A DNA stretch of 64,000 bases. It comes from Gnetum montanum (taxonomy: Eukaryota > Streptophyta > Gnetopsida > Gnetales > Gnetaceae). Shown here one piece after another: positions 1 to 11,560 of this stretch. The translations under genes and the position numbers were made by a program. The notes under the pieces were generated by a model that did no database searches, had not been told where the DNA came from, and saw only the letters and a program-made list of their open reading frames with translations. The first letter of the stretch is position 1. Every line of letters begins with the position of its first letter. Location: the NCBI GenBank assembly GCA_015680685.1, contig MNCI01011946.1, positions 319,652 through 383,651 of the forward strand, given 5' to 3'.

Positions 1-219
1 AAAACTTTGGTTCAGGTTACAAGCTGCTCGAATAAAGAGTCGTTCACTCTAGGACTCCTACTGCGGGCACATGGGGAAAAATTCTAACTCTGGAGTGATC
101 AATCTGCCAGAGCTTCGCTACACTAGCCAGGATTGGGAAATCAAGGGAGTGCCGCCTCTTATTTATAGATATGGCGACGGGATGCGATATCGCGGCCCAG
201 TGCAAGTCGCGTCTCATCA
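1..219 (-). repeat. LTR fragment (Athila-type), cut by window start
   Basis: This piece matches one end of the solo LTRs at 1384-2150 and 50628-51669. It shares the polyadenylation-like stretch near position 30, the TATA segment (TTATTTATAG near 160, reading TATAAATA on the minus strand), one GCGATATCGC palindrome near 184-193, and the terminal CTCATCA at 213-219. By TATA orientation the LTR reads on the minus strand. Its other end lies outside the window. Confidence 0.7.
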
Positions 220-335
220 AACCCTAAGTGTTCCATTAGGGCGCATAAGCACTTAGTCCTTGGAGTTCGACCAAATCATGCGTGCAACACTTGTATTTGT
301 ATGGTTGAGTGTAGCGGTAGCTCACCACTCATCAA
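220..335 (+). repeat. Inverted LTR end fragment
   Basis: The reverse complement of these 116 bases matches the first ~115 bases of the solo LTR at 1384 (TGATGAGTGG start and the CTACACTCAACCATACAAATAC stretch). It lies head-on against the LTR end at 219. The two ends of one LTR family therefore meet in opposite orientation, which normal insertion does not produce. A rearrangement or two insertions with deletion is inferred. Confidence 0.65.
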
Positions 336-978
336 TGATTTTTATCATTTTACATTTTATAAGTTTAATCACCTACAATAAGAATGAAAGGTAGAGTAAT
401 TTAAGATCTAATTCATTCACTGCCTAGCTAGCCTAACACAAGTACCCATCGCACTTTCCTAAACACATATAGTGTTGTTGGACTACCAAACATTAAGTGT
501 TGCTAGGTTACCAAGCACTGTATGTATGCTCAAAGCAATCATGCTTGTGTTCATTAACAACTAGAAATTAATTACTTAATTAAAGTGTTTTAAAGTAAAG
601 TGCATTAAAGAAAACATTAATCTATTCTCAATGCTACAAGGATTATCAAAAGGGATCATTTTTATTCCCATCATAGTACTATGCTTAGGTACATTAGTGT
701 TTGAACAAAGATTCGTACACACTCAGACTCCTACTACAAGCACTCAGAAAATATTCTAACTCTATAGAAAACAAACTACAAGAGCTTCATTACTCTATGT
801 AAAAACTATGAAAGAATTATTTGAAAATTGTGAGCCTAAGTGCTATATGTATAGGCTGGTGTATACCCCACGATATCATATATCTGACATCACCTCTAGG
901 CTTTGACATTGGGTATCCAATGTCACAACTCCAATATTGGATATCCAATATTGGAGCATGTCAAAACATGACTCATCA
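336..978 (-). repeat. Element 1 3' LTR, truncated
   Basis: It aligns with 10233-10890 throughout (shared stretch after GATTTTTATCATTTTA and the common terminus ending CATCA). About 200 bases present in the right LTR (10036-10232) are missing here, replaced by the inverted LTR piece at 220-335. The adjacent 979-1010 stretch (CCCCCATGACTGAATG) is the polypurine-side sequence, also seen next to the LTRs of elements 2 and 3. Confidence 0.75.
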
Positions 979-1383
979 TGCCCCCATGACTGAATGAAAA
1001 CTCATCCTCGAGTGAAGAAGAGGAGGAACAAGTTCCTTACAAAATATTAGGAAGGTATGGGATTATTGACTGACATACAAACTGACTCAGATGGAATAAG
1101 CAAACTCTAAGTGCCCAAGTGTATGGAGTTATAATCTTTTACAAAATTGGATGTTCACGATAAGAGAAGTGAACACCCTAGGTAGAACTAACATCCATTC
1201 CTCTTGACAGTTGAAGAGCGAGAGAGAAGAGCCAATGATCATGAATGATCTTCATCATGTGGTATTGCCACATCATCCTTGGTGAAGATAGTCCCCCTCC
1301 CAGTTCATGCTTCCCACTACAATCACAAAAAAATCATGAATTAGTATGTAATGTGTAACACATATGCCTTGTCTTTTTAGTGG

Positions 1384-2150
1384 TGATGAGTGGCGACATA
1401 CCGCTACACTCAACCATACAAATACGAGCGTTACACACATGATCTAGTCAAACTCCAAGGACTAAGTGCTTACGTGCCTTATGGAACACTTAAGGTTAAT
1501 CAATCATTTTCTTCCTAGACTTACTTGTATTGTCACGGTTGTATGGTTAAGTAAGTCTGAGGTATATGATTTTTCTGTCTTTTATCTTTTTATCGCCTAT
1601 GCTAAGAGAGGAAAGAGTGAAGAGACTAAGTAACTAACTTTCACTAACTAAGCTTTAATTGTCCTAGCATCAGTATCCATTCCCACTTGCCGTACACACC
1701 CTAAACCAGTGCAACACTACTGGGATTACCAAATGCTATTCGTTACTGGGTTACCAAGCGTAGCGCACATGCTCGAAACAGTCGTACTAAATGCACTTCA
1801 CTAGGAGTTGAGGGTTGAGAGAGATTAATTATCTAAGAAAGCATTTAAACATTTAACATTAATTAAATCCTAATTAGCCTAGTCCATGCACTACAAGGTT
1901 TATTAGAAAGTTCGTCTTTCTTTCCGTACACAAATGTGGGCTCAGGTACAATTTGCTCGAATAAAGATCCGTTCACTTTGAGACTCCTACTGCAGGCACA
2001 TGGAAATTATTCTATCTCTGGAATGGTAAAACTACCAGAGTTTTGCTAAGGGTCTAGATCTAGATGAAGAAACAAGGCACGGTCACCTCTTATTTATAGA
2101 ACTGGCGTCGAGCTGCAATATCGCGGCCTATGCGATATCGCGTCCCATCA
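1384..2150 (-). mobile_element. Solo LTR with perfect target duplication AGTGG
   Basis: A 767-bp LTR begins TGATGAGTGG and ends CCCATCA. Both flanks are AGTGG (1379-1383 and 2151-2155), an exact 5-bp target-site duplication. No internal domain is present, so this is a solo LTR left by recombination between two LTRs. TATAAATA reads on the minus strand near 2090-2100, downstream of a GCGATATCGC palindrome (2134-2139 core), giving its transcriptional orientation. It lies inside the 3' part of element 1 and is therefore younger. Confidence 0.9.
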
Positions 2151-3620
2151 AGTGGTTACACTCAACTAGGTTGTGATTGTGGTAGATTAATTCCTTTAGG
2201 AGTGTTAGCAAGAAGGTTGACAAATAGGATAAAATAGATAAGCAGTCCATTATATTTGAAAAAGTTCTACACAAGAAAATATATAAAGAGGGTGTAAGAA
2301 TTCACAATAATAAAAAGAAAAGTTCATTGAAAAATATTGTGAAGATGTGCACAATTGGATGTCACTAATGAGGTAAATAAAGGGATTTGATTCTAAGAGT
2401 ATCTAAGGGTAAAAAACTTAACTAACGCCACTAAAAGATATGCAAGTCGATCCTCCCCAAAGCAAGAATAGCCCTTTAATGCCCTTGCATAACTTCAAAC
2501 CAAAGATTCCATGGGCTCCATGGATGATTAATGGTTATGGAAGGTTAAGTACAAAAGCCTAGAAGAAACTACCTAAGAATTTTGACACATCAAAGTAGGA
2601 CATCAAACAAGAACATGAAATCAATAGTGAGGTGAGACATGGAAAGCACAAATGGATGAGAGAGAGTGAAATGGAGTTCTTGATTAAGGTCACATGAAGT
2701 CCCTTGTGAATTTTATGGCTAAATGACTTGATAGGATCCATCATTAGTCCAGACCAAAACCAACCACATTGAGTGACTTTGCATCATCATTCTAAGACCA
2801 ATCCATCCCCTTGAGACACAAGAGTGCTCTTATTTTTTTTAAATGGGAACCATACCATGCAAAGACGTATGCATTTATTTTGTCTATGGGGTATGCTTTG
2901 AATTCCCATCGGTTCTTTTTTTTTTCGGTGAGAGCCACACCATGCAAAGACGTATTTGTCTATTGTGTCTAAGGGGTGTGCTTTGAATTCCAATTCTTCT
3001 ACTTTTTTTTTTAATTCGAACCACACCATGCAAAGACTTATTCAACTTCCTTTTATTGATTGACATGGAACGGTAAGAAATCCATGAAAATACACATGCA
3101 CCCAGGCAAACAAAAAGGCACAAAGAATACCAAATCTCCTTGAAGTCACACCTTGTTCAAACCTTTGAATCCTTTCCAATTCTAGAAACTATCAAAGTCA
3201 CAAATTTGTTAAAGTTTTATTAATAAAAAAGGGACTGCACATTTCCAAAACAAGGAAAACCATAGAGTTATGGATGGGTGGATTTTGTGGACTCATTACT
3301 TATTGCATAAAAAAGAAACCGTGTCCTAATCATCCGTAATGAAATTCAAAGCTAGAATCCAAATACCAACAATCAAATAACAAAATAGTACATACCACCA
3401 TCAAGCAATGCATTACCACTATGCCTAACACTTATTAACAAAAAATTAGAAAATCACACCAAAATAAAAGAAAATATAAAAGAAAGTGTAAAATATTTAA
3501 GAAATAGCCAATGTACTAATGATGGTGTAAAACAAAAATTAGAAAAGATTAATAACATGAAAAAAAGAAGATGTAAAATAAAGAATGTGTAAAATAAAAA
3601 GATGAAAAACTGAGGAGCTG
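2151..3620 (-). other. Element 1 3' noncoding block
   Basis: No credible protein is seen. Parts at 2440-2790 resemble 22420-22790 in element 2 (shared features include CCCCAAAGCA and TGACATTGCATCATT-like stretches). The block therefore belongs to the retroelement family and is conserved between the pol-bearing and pol-less members. A short tandem repeat lies at 2829-3045. Confidence 0.6.
2829..3045. repeat. Tandem repeat, about 87-bp unit, 2.5 copies
   Basis: The unit contains ACACCATGCAAAGACGTAT, then a GTCTA-rich part, GCTTTGAATTCC and a poly-T run. Copies start near 2849, 2936 and 3020. The apparent minus-strand ORFs here only repeat this unit and are not taken as genes. Confidence 0.75.
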
Positions 3621-3624
3621 CTTA

Positions 3625-4800
3625 TATGATTAGCATGGATGGCCATCTCCCCCATGACTAAGTTGAAAGGAGGAGATCCAAAATATGAAGCGTAGTTGTC
3701 CATCTGATGAGGTGTTTGTTGTATTAGTTGGCTTACACTTGTGGAAAAGTTTGATTTTTTGGATATTGACCAAATGTTTCTTATCTAGGCTCTTAGGTTT
3801 GTAGACCATCATGGCCCTAGAAGGAAAATTTTTATAAATGATGTAACGTCCTTCCCATAATGTTTGAAACTTAGTTTGTTGAGGTACGTGTGTGGGGTTC
3901 CAGTAGAGAACCTCATCTCCCAATTAAAATTTGACTTTTCTGGTTTTAAGGTCATGGCACTTATTGTTATAGGCCCTGTGTAACTCGTTAGATGATAGGG
4001 CTACCAATTGGTTCTTGTCTAGCAGGTTGAAATTCATTAATCTTTCTTTTTGTGCTAGACTCAAGTTGAGGTTGAGATCATAGGCTATTGAAAGTGTACA
4101 GAGCTCAAATTGAATAGGAAGTGTTAGTAATTTTCCATACACAAGCTTAGAGGGAGAATAGCCTATAGGAAGTTTCCATGTTGAGAAGCAGGCCCAAAGG
4201 ACATCATTGAGTTTTATGCTCCAATCTTTCCTATATTTGCTAATAGTTCTTGTTAGAATCTTTGTGATTTCCCTATTGGTAACCTTAGCTTGACCATTTT
4301 CTTGGGGGTGGTAGGGTGCTATGAGTTTATGTTCAACCACCAAGCATTGCATAAGCTTCTGAAAAGTAGTGCCTATAAAGTGAATTCCATTATTAGAAAT
4401 TAATGTACATGGCATACCAAACCTATTTACAACATTTTTTTGTACAAACTGAGCAATAGTACAAGATGTACAGTCAATGATAACTACTACTTCTACCCAT
4501 TTCGTATAATAGTCAATAACAACTATGATGTATGCCTTTCCATTTCACATGGGATGGATGGGACACATGAAATCAAAGTCCTAGATGTCAAAGGATTCTA
4601 GTGGTTGAATCCATTGCTAAGGTTCCTCCATTTGAGTAGTCATTCCACCATCTTGTTGGCATTGTTTACAAGAGTAGACATAATGGTGAGCATCCCTAAA
4701 GATTGTTGGCCAATAGTACCCTACCATTAGGATTTTATTGGTTGTGTGTCTCCCAGCATAGTGTCCTCCACAAGAACCTTCATGAGCATCTTGGAGAACG
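3625..4800 (-). pseudogene. Element 1 integrase remnant
   Basis: On the minus strand an H-H-C-C zinc-binding region lies near 4790-4650 (ending in a CKQC-like motif). The DDE core follows, including ISNNGIHF (normally DNG) and YHPQENGQAKVTNREI near 4330-4250. The C-terminal GDEVLYWN segment lies near 3920. This order is that of a Ty3/gypsy integrase, and the NGQ-NREI wording fits the Athila lineage. Stops interrupt the frame (for example near 4550), so it is non-functional. It lies directly downstream of RNase H. Confidence 0.85.
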
Positions 4801-5078
4801 TGTAGTTAATCGACATCAGGGATACACCAATGAACCAGGCCATCGGTGCACACCTTGTAGAGGTGTCTGTTAATCTCCATGAAGTGTTTTACCTAGTGAA
4901 GAGACTATTGTTTCTTCCAATGGTCCAACCCTTATGGCATCTCTTAGGTGAGAAGATAGGTGAAAATGTCATCATACCATTTAGGCTCATTGGGCAATTG
5001 TTCAGTTATAACCCCAACAAAGAGGAGTTCATCAGGAAACATATCAAATAGTGGATTTTCTTCCTTTTTATTATTCCA

Positions 5079-5390
5079 TCATAGCCAAGATAAGTGATCG
5101 GTAACCACATTCTTAGTGCCCTTTTGATCTACCTTCGTAAGATCGAATTCTTGCAAGATCACCAACCACCATATGACACGAGGGCTCACCATTGGCTTGT
5201 TTATCAAGAAGTGGATGGCACTGTGATCCATGTGCACAAACACCTTGTATCCAAGCACATAATGGCTAAACTTCTCTAAAGAAAATACCATTGCCATCAA
5301 TTCTTTTTCTGTAGTGGTGTAGTTCAGTTGTGCACCCACAATACTTTGGCTAGTGCAGTGGATGTAGTATAGATGTTTCTTGTCATCCAT
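5079..5390 (-). pseudogene. Element 1 RNase H remnant
   Basis: The 103-codon open stretch holds the sequence order of gypsy RNase H: a TSQSI segment, AQLNYTTTEKELMAMVFSLEKF, then HMDHSAIHFL, and a terminal NVVTDHLSWL. The catalytic Asp in the HMDHSA region and the Glu of TEKE are present. It would degrade the RNA strand of the RNA-DNA hybrid during reverse transcription. It is separated from RT by stops. Confidence 0.85.
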
Positions 5391-5449
5391 CTAGGTAAGC
5401 ACAGCTCCCAAGGCATAATTTGATGCATCCATCATGACATGAAATGGAA

Positions 5450-6380
5450 GGATCAATCAAGTGCTTGTAAGATTGGAGTTTCTACAAGTTTCTCTTTCAG
5501 TTGTTGGAATGCTTTTTCACATTATATGGTCTAGAAAAATGGAGCATCTTTCTTTATCAACTCTACCAATAGCCTTGCAATCTTAGAAAAATTCTCTATG
5601 AATTGCTGGTAGTAGCCAATATGTCCAAGGAATGATCAAACATCTTTGACAGTTTCTGGTTGGTGGGTTATTCCTTGGATGACCCTTACTTTCTCAAGGT
5701 TTACCTCAATTCTTGCTTGTGACATTTTGTGTCCCAATACAATGCCTTCCTAGACCATTAGATGAAGTTTTTGCCAACTGAGACACAAGTTAGTTTCAAC
5801 ACATCATTTTAGCACTTACTCAAGGTGGTCTAGCAATTGCTCAAATGTCGCTCCATAAGTGGAGAAGTCATCCATGAAGACTTTCATACCACTTCCAATT
5901 TGCTATTGAAAAATGCTTAAAACCAGGCGATGGAATGTAGCAGGAGCATTGCATAGACCAAATGGCATCTTGTGATATGCAAAAGTCCCCCAAGGACTCA
6001 TGAATGTTGTCTTTACTTGGTCCTTTAGTGTAATTTGAATTTGGTTATAACCATTATAACCATCTAGAAAACTGTAGTAAAAATGCCTAGATATTATGTC
6101 TAACACCTGATTAACATATGACAACGGAAAATGGTCCTTGAATGTTACCATATTCAAAAGCTAAAAATTGATGCAAACCTACCACTTACCTTCTTTCTTT
6201 AACATAATCATGAGTGGGCTAAACCACTTACTATCCATGATGGAATAAATGAACCTTGCCTTGAGGAGTTGTTTAATTTCCTCTTTGACAACTTACTTCA
6301 ATTTGGGGTTCAATTGCCTTTGTGGCTGTCTCTTTGGCTTCATGGCTAGATCAGTGTAGATACAATACTAGCATATCCTA
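5450..6380 (-). pseudogene. Element 1 reverse transcriptase remnant
   Basis: Minus-strand fragments follow the gypsy RT motif order: the DHFPLSYVNQVLD segment (near 6140), SFLDGYNGYNQIQI (near 6060), MSPWGTFAYHKMPFGLCNAPATF (near 5960), then VFMDDFSTYG (near 5880), with the FMDD active site. A connection part with SFLGHIGYYQQFI follows. The FMDDFS wording is characteristic of Athila elements. At least five in-frame stops are seen. Confidence 0.85.
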
Positions 6381-6827
6381 GGATCAATCTCTATGAGTTC
6401 AAGATATCACCAAGAAAAAGCTACTGACCATTTTCCAACCACATTCAGCAGCATCATTTTCTACTCTAGAGTAAGATTTGCATTGATTATGATTAGCTTC
6501 CCATTTTTAAAAAACACATATTCCATTTCGACTAGTAGCATTTTTAGTTCAAGGGGCTCTTACTTGAAATTTTTAGAAATCTCCAACTCTCCCTAATAAG
6601 TATCGTCATTTGCATCATTAGAGAGTTGGTGATGAACTTGCTCTAGTTCATCCATGCCTACAACATATGCACATGTTAAGCTCTTAGTTGACTCTATGCA
6701 AATGTGCTACTCTCGGAATCAGCAGTTAGCCACTGGGTGCCCTCCTATTTTGTGGCTGCTACATATAGACACCCTTGAATATTTGATTCTAGTGCACACT
6801 CCTTGCATGCAGAGATAGATGCTTATT

Positions 6828-7340
6828 TCACAACCCAAAGTTTCTGCACACAATTGCACCTTGTATCACTATACGCAATGCATGGGACTCGCTTCTTCTG
6901 GATCTTTCCAAATGCATTTCTTTGGATATTTCTAGGGAGAGATCTCTAATGCCCATTCTTGCATCAACAATGCTAAGCCATGTCCTTCCCATGATGATTA
7001 GGAAACCCCTTTTGCAGTTCTCTATCTTGATCATTAGGAAATCAACAGGATAAGACCACCCATAGACAATGTTCACAATGTCTTCCACCAATCCCAATGA
7101 AATAGTGATGGACTAGTCTACCAATTCTAATCTGATATTTCTTTTCTTGAAAGGAGGTAGGTTCCATGTACTGTACATCATATGAGAAACTAAATTGACA
7201 CCACAACCTAAGTCAAGAAGCGCTTTACACGGTTCATTCCCAGCAATCTGCAAATAAATGAGAGGACTTCCATGATCAGCTAATTTCCTAAGAAGGTTTC
7301 TAGCACAGACCCAATCAGATATAGCATGAGTAAGCATCAT
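6828..7340 (-). pseudogene. Element 1 aspartic protease remnant
   Basis: Two minus-strand open stretches (7340-7113 and 7097-6828) form a retropepsin-like domain. The active site is ALLDLGCGVNLV. The later part contains LIIMGRTWLSIVDA, matching the ILGRPFL region of retropepsins. A DLG triad in place of DTG or DSG is typical of Athila proteases. A stop between the stretches breaks the frame. Confidence 0.8.
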
Positions 7341-7959
7341 AGTATGGATCCTAGTTGGTGTTTGATTTGAAGGGGACTTAAAGGAATTTGATATAGAGGA
7401 AGATGAAGGGACAATATTGTCAACTAGAACTGTATTTGAGGACTTAGGTGGATTGCCAAAAGAAAGGTCTATTCTTTGATTGAGTATTCAACCCACTTGA
7501 TTGATGAACCAATTGTAGATTAACAACCCTAGTACCATTGCATTGTTGTGGTTGAGCTGGTAATTCATCCTACATAGGTGGAGCAAATGGTAGCTATGCG
7601 GCTAGAGGAGGAACATGTGCAGGGATAGGAAGGGGATAAGGATAAAAGGTGGCATCCCTTCTTTCATGTGGAGAATGAGTTCAATAATAATTAGAAGGGT
7701 GGTAGTGAGGTAGGAAAGCAAAAACATGACTGGAGGAGTCACGTGGAGACAGGGGTGGCTAAATGTAGTACCCATATGGATCAGGTTGTCTGTAAGGGTA
7801 TTACTACCTTAGTGGTGCCAATGCCCATGATTGTGGTTGATACCATTGTTGATACTACTCATATGGTTGCAGTAGAGTTCTGCTTGGATAATATTGTTGT
7901 TGCTAGTGGAACTACCTAAAATTACCTTGAGGATAAGGTAATCTTCTAGATGTTTGCCT

Positions 7960-9876
7960 TTTTGTTGGTCATGGATTCAAAGCATACACCCCAGACTCTT
8001 GTAAATATGATACTATGGGGCAACATCCCTTAGGATGTTTATACTGGCAAATGTCACACCCACCATCATCATCTAATTTACTATTTGCAACTTCTTGTAT
8101 TGCAACAATCTTGCCCTTACCTTCTTGATAGGTACATTCAACTATCTTGTGCCTCTTGTGATCATGATTACTACCTTGTTCTTTAGACTCTTTAGCAATT
8201 TTTAGGACAGCTTGAAATCTACTATCCATGAAGTCCCATAACTGATCAACCTTGGCTGTAATTTCATATTGAAACTTTTGAAGTGGCAAGGTTTTCCTAT
8301 TCATCACCTCATCAAGTGTGGATTCTTTCTCACTGTCACAAAATTGAACCTCCCTCTTGTAATGGAAGGATCACAGTTATATTCTTATGCACTTTCTTTT
8401 TTTTCTTAATTCACCCTCCTCTTTAACTACTTGCTTAATTAGTCTTTGTATCTAATGGGCACTTAATCCTAACAATTGCCCTTGGGCATAGACACCAAGT
8501 GTTCTCTTCATTTCTGATCGAAGCTCGTCTACAATGTGGCAAAGTTGATCTAGTTGAGAATAACCATGGTCAGGACATTTGTGCATTAAGAAATAGTATT
8601 GACTGAAGGTGGCATCCAAGGGTTCATGTATTCCTTATTTCCATCCTTGGATTTACCTTCTCAAGTTGGACACTCTGAAGTATGTTTGATATTTATCATT
8701 AAACAATTCAAGCATGGTATTTCATTATATGATGGATTCTAGCTCTAAGAACCAGTACCAATTATTTGCTTCTTTGATGAGTGTCCTTGGGAACAACTTA
8801 AGTTTTTGCCACTGATTCTCTATGTTCTGTAAGGCACATGCATCTTGAAAAGCTTGGAGATGGTTCTGCGGATTAGAGTTATATCCCCCTTTGAATTGAG
8901 GAATATTGTTCATGTCTAGCCTTTTGATCTGACTATTTTTCATGTGTCTTATTGGAATTCATACTACCTCTACGATATTGAGCATACTTTTGGTAGCAAG
9001 CAAAGGCTCATTGAGACCATGATTATGGTGCCCACAATGCCCTCTACTACCCCTTCATTCATGGTAATGTGCCTCTCTTGAATGTCCACGCCTTTGATCT
9101 TGTCTTGCCCAATTGTCCCTTTGATCATTTCAGTCTTGTTGGTCATTTTGGTCACCTCCATCATGGCCTAACCTCCTGTGATTACAATCATAGCCAGAAG
9201 AAGAAGATGATGATGATGACAAAGATGAAGAGAAAGGAAGACAAGCACCATCATGGTGCCTATTATCCCCTCTTCAATGATTGCAACCATGATCACAATC
9301 TTGTTTCTTGTTTACATCCCTACCTTGGCTTGCCTCATTAGATCCTTCTTTGTTATTGGATCCATTCTTAATAGAACTAGGATTATGAATTGTGGACTAC
9401 AAGTTCTGATTTTGACCTTCTTCACTGAAGTCAAAGAGTGGAATTTCACTGAATGAAAAACCCCCAAAGAAGGGTTCCCCACCATCTTTTTGGTATAGCA
9501 GGAATGGAGAATCATTAAATCCTTTTTCCTTTGTAAATTCATGATGTTGTTCTAGCTAGTGATCCTTGAGACATTGTGCCTCAGTGGGATGATAATCCTT
9601 GGCATTACTATCTTGCATAACATACTCAGCATGAAGTTCCTAGAGACCCCATCATATAAGCATTTGTTGGAGCATTGCAAGAACGAATCAATTGGATGGC
9701 AACATGATGTTTCCCTCCATGTCACACAACCATAGTTATTCATCCTAATGTAGGATGAAGGTGAAATTGGATACATACTCATTAGGATGAGCATATACCA
9801 CTTGATATTGTTAAGGCACTGGCTAATGATCTCCATCAGACTTGGGCGAAGAAGCACTCCTATGAGAAGAAGACAT
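7960..9876 (-). pseudogene. Element 1 gag remnant
   Basis: The likely start is the ATG at 9876 (minus strand). The core has IPQFKGGYNSNPQNHLQAF and WQKLKLFPRTL near 8900-8760, matching gag of elements 2 and 3. A CDICQYKHPKGCCP cysteine motif lies near 8050, close to the C-terminal part. The N-terminal part carries a Ser-rich and Asp/His-rich low-complexity stretch (TGATGATGATG repeat near 9207). Several stops and frameshifts occur. Gag would form the particle shell. Sequence 7341-7960 is a Pro/Gln/Tyr-rich linker with no recognised domain. Confidence 0.75.
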
Positions 9877-10009
9877 TTTTAGTTAGATGATAAAAATGTA
9901 GTGTGTTTTAAATTTTTTTGTAGTAATTGTAAAATATGATATGAGTCTAAATTTTATTCCAATGATTTTGAATGATTTCCACTAAATCCTAGATAGTGCA
10001 CAAAACAAC

Positions 10010-10035
10010 CAAAAGGTCCCCAGCAATGGGGCTAA
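10010..10035 (-). promoter_or_regulatory. Element 1 primer-binding site, degenerate
   Basis: Read on the minus strand directly after the LTR end, the sequence is TTAGCCCCATTGCTGGGGAC. It differs at a few positions from TTGGCGCCGTTGCCGGGGAC, the tRNA-Asp-type site known from Athila elements. Its position next to the LTR supports the minus-strand orientation of element 1. Confidence 0.65.
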
Positions 10036-10890
10036 TGATGAACATCAAGGTACTCCTACGCCCAACCATACGAATCACAAAGGCATTCACATGTGATCCA
10101 ATTGAATTTTGTGGACCTATAGTTCTCTACTACACTAGTTCTTCTAGGAAGTGAAATGGACATTGAGAACATTCATTGTCTTCCCAACTACACTTGTGAA
10201 GCTTAAGAATATGATTTAAGTGCAATTGAGGAACACGATTTTTATCATTTTATGTTTTATAAGTCTAATCGCCTACAATAAGAATGAAAGGTAGAGTAAT
10301 TTAAGATCTAATTCATTCACTGCCTAGCTAGCCTAACACAAGTACTTGTCCCACTTTTTTCGACACATCCTAAACACATATAACACTAATGGGCTACCAA
10401 ATGTTAAGTGTTGATGGGTTACCAAGCACTATATGTATGCTAGAAGTAGTCATGCTTGTGTTCATTAAAAACTAGAAATTAATTGCTTAATTAAAGTGCA
10501 TTATAGTAAAGTGCATTAAAGGAAATATTAATCTATTCTTAGTGCTACAAGGATTATCAAAAGGGTTTATTTTTATTCTCGTCACACTACTACACTTAGG
10601 TACATTAGTGTTCAAATAAAGATCTGTACACACTTTGACTCCTACTACAAGCACTCAGAAAATATTCTAACTCTGGAGAAAACAAACTATAAGAGATTTG
10701 CTACTCTATGCAAAAACTATGAAAAAACTATCTAAAAATCATGAGCTGCAACACTATATTTATAGGTCGACATATACCTTGCGATATTAGATATCTAACA
10801 TTGCGTCCTAGGCTCCAACATTAAGTAATCGATGTCGTGGCTTTGATATCAGGTATTCAATATCAGAGCATGTTAGAACATGATTCATCA
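10036..10890 (-). repeat. Element 1 5' LTR (855 bp)
   Basis: It begins TGATGAACAT and ends GATTCATCA (TG...CA termini on both strands). Its right 650 bp match 336-978. On the minus strand it contains GATATC-like motifs (10848-10865) upstream of a TATAAATA box near 10755-10770. Confidence 0.85.
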
Positions 10891-11560
10891 TAATTGGGGA
10901 AGTGCTCTTACAAAATAATCATCCAGTTGCATTCAATCAATGAAGTTAAACCTAATAAAATAATTATGGCCATTGCATGAAAAGGAGAAATTTGTCATTA
11001 TGCATTGTCTTCACACATGGCAATATATCTCATGGGTGGCCCTATGGTAGTCAAAACAAATAATATCACCATGAGCTACCTTCTCATGTAGTCCAAGTTG
11101 AAATTGAAGCAAGCTTGATATTTGATTATGTTGCAAGAATTTGACCTTTAGTTTGTTTATCGGCTAGGTAGTGAGAATGTGACGGTAAATTCTTTGAGCC
11201 AATGTTATCATGAATGTTCAATAGAGATTGTGAGCTAGCCCAATAACTCTTAGATTTTGGTTAACCATGAACTCAAATAGAAAATTAAGAACTGATTTCA
11301 TCATGAATAGTTTGCTTAGGAGTTGTTGGAGCTTGTTTAAGATGGCAATGAGTCAAATTTTAGAGAAGTGGATGATGTGCTCATGTTCAAGGAAAATCAA
11401 ATCTATGTTCTAGATTGAGATGCCTTATGTTCTCAAATCATTGATGAATATCATAATGTTTTACCGATTCTTCACCAACTAAGATAATTGTTAATTTAAC
11501 ATTGTCATATCCACTTAGGTCATCAAAATGCCCCCCAAACCATCATTGCCAATAGTATTT
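10891..11560 (+). pseudogene. Ty3/gypsy chromovirus-like RNase H and integrase N-terminus fragment
   Basis: Plus-strand translation gives the end of a gypsy RNase H: MVVKTNNITMSYLL, LKLKQA, LIMLQEFDL and YRLGSENVTVNSLSQ (near 11050-11200). An integrase-like N-terminal part with spaced His (ILDEYHN-like, then HIHLGHQ) follows near 11440-11530. Several stops interrupt it. The fragment is cut on the left by element 1, which probably inserted into it, and the integrase core is not recognised further right. It looks closer to chromoviruses than to Athila, but this is uncertain. Confidence 0.5.

Larger units (their letters stand above)
336..10890 (-). mobile_element. Element 1: Athila-type Ty3/gypsy LTR retrotransposon, degenerate
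   Basis: On the minus strand the order is 5' LTR (10890-10036), PBS-like site, gag, protease, RT, RNase H, integrase, a noncoding block, polypurine-side sequence, and a truncated 3' LTR (978-336). The Athila lineage is indicated by a DLG protease active site, an FMDDFS-type RT motif, the NYTTTEKEL RNase H motif, and a PBS resembling the 3' end of tRNA-Asp. Every coding part has stops or frameshifts, so the copy is dead. A solo LTR (1384-2150) sits in its 3' noncoding part. The right flank is TAATT; the left target duplication cannot be checked because the left LTR is truncated. Confidence 0.85.

Noticed and set aside
2787-3123. Repeated minus-strand ORFs with CMVWF-type repeats
   Set aside because: Explained by an 87-bp tandem repeat in retroelement noncoding sequence.
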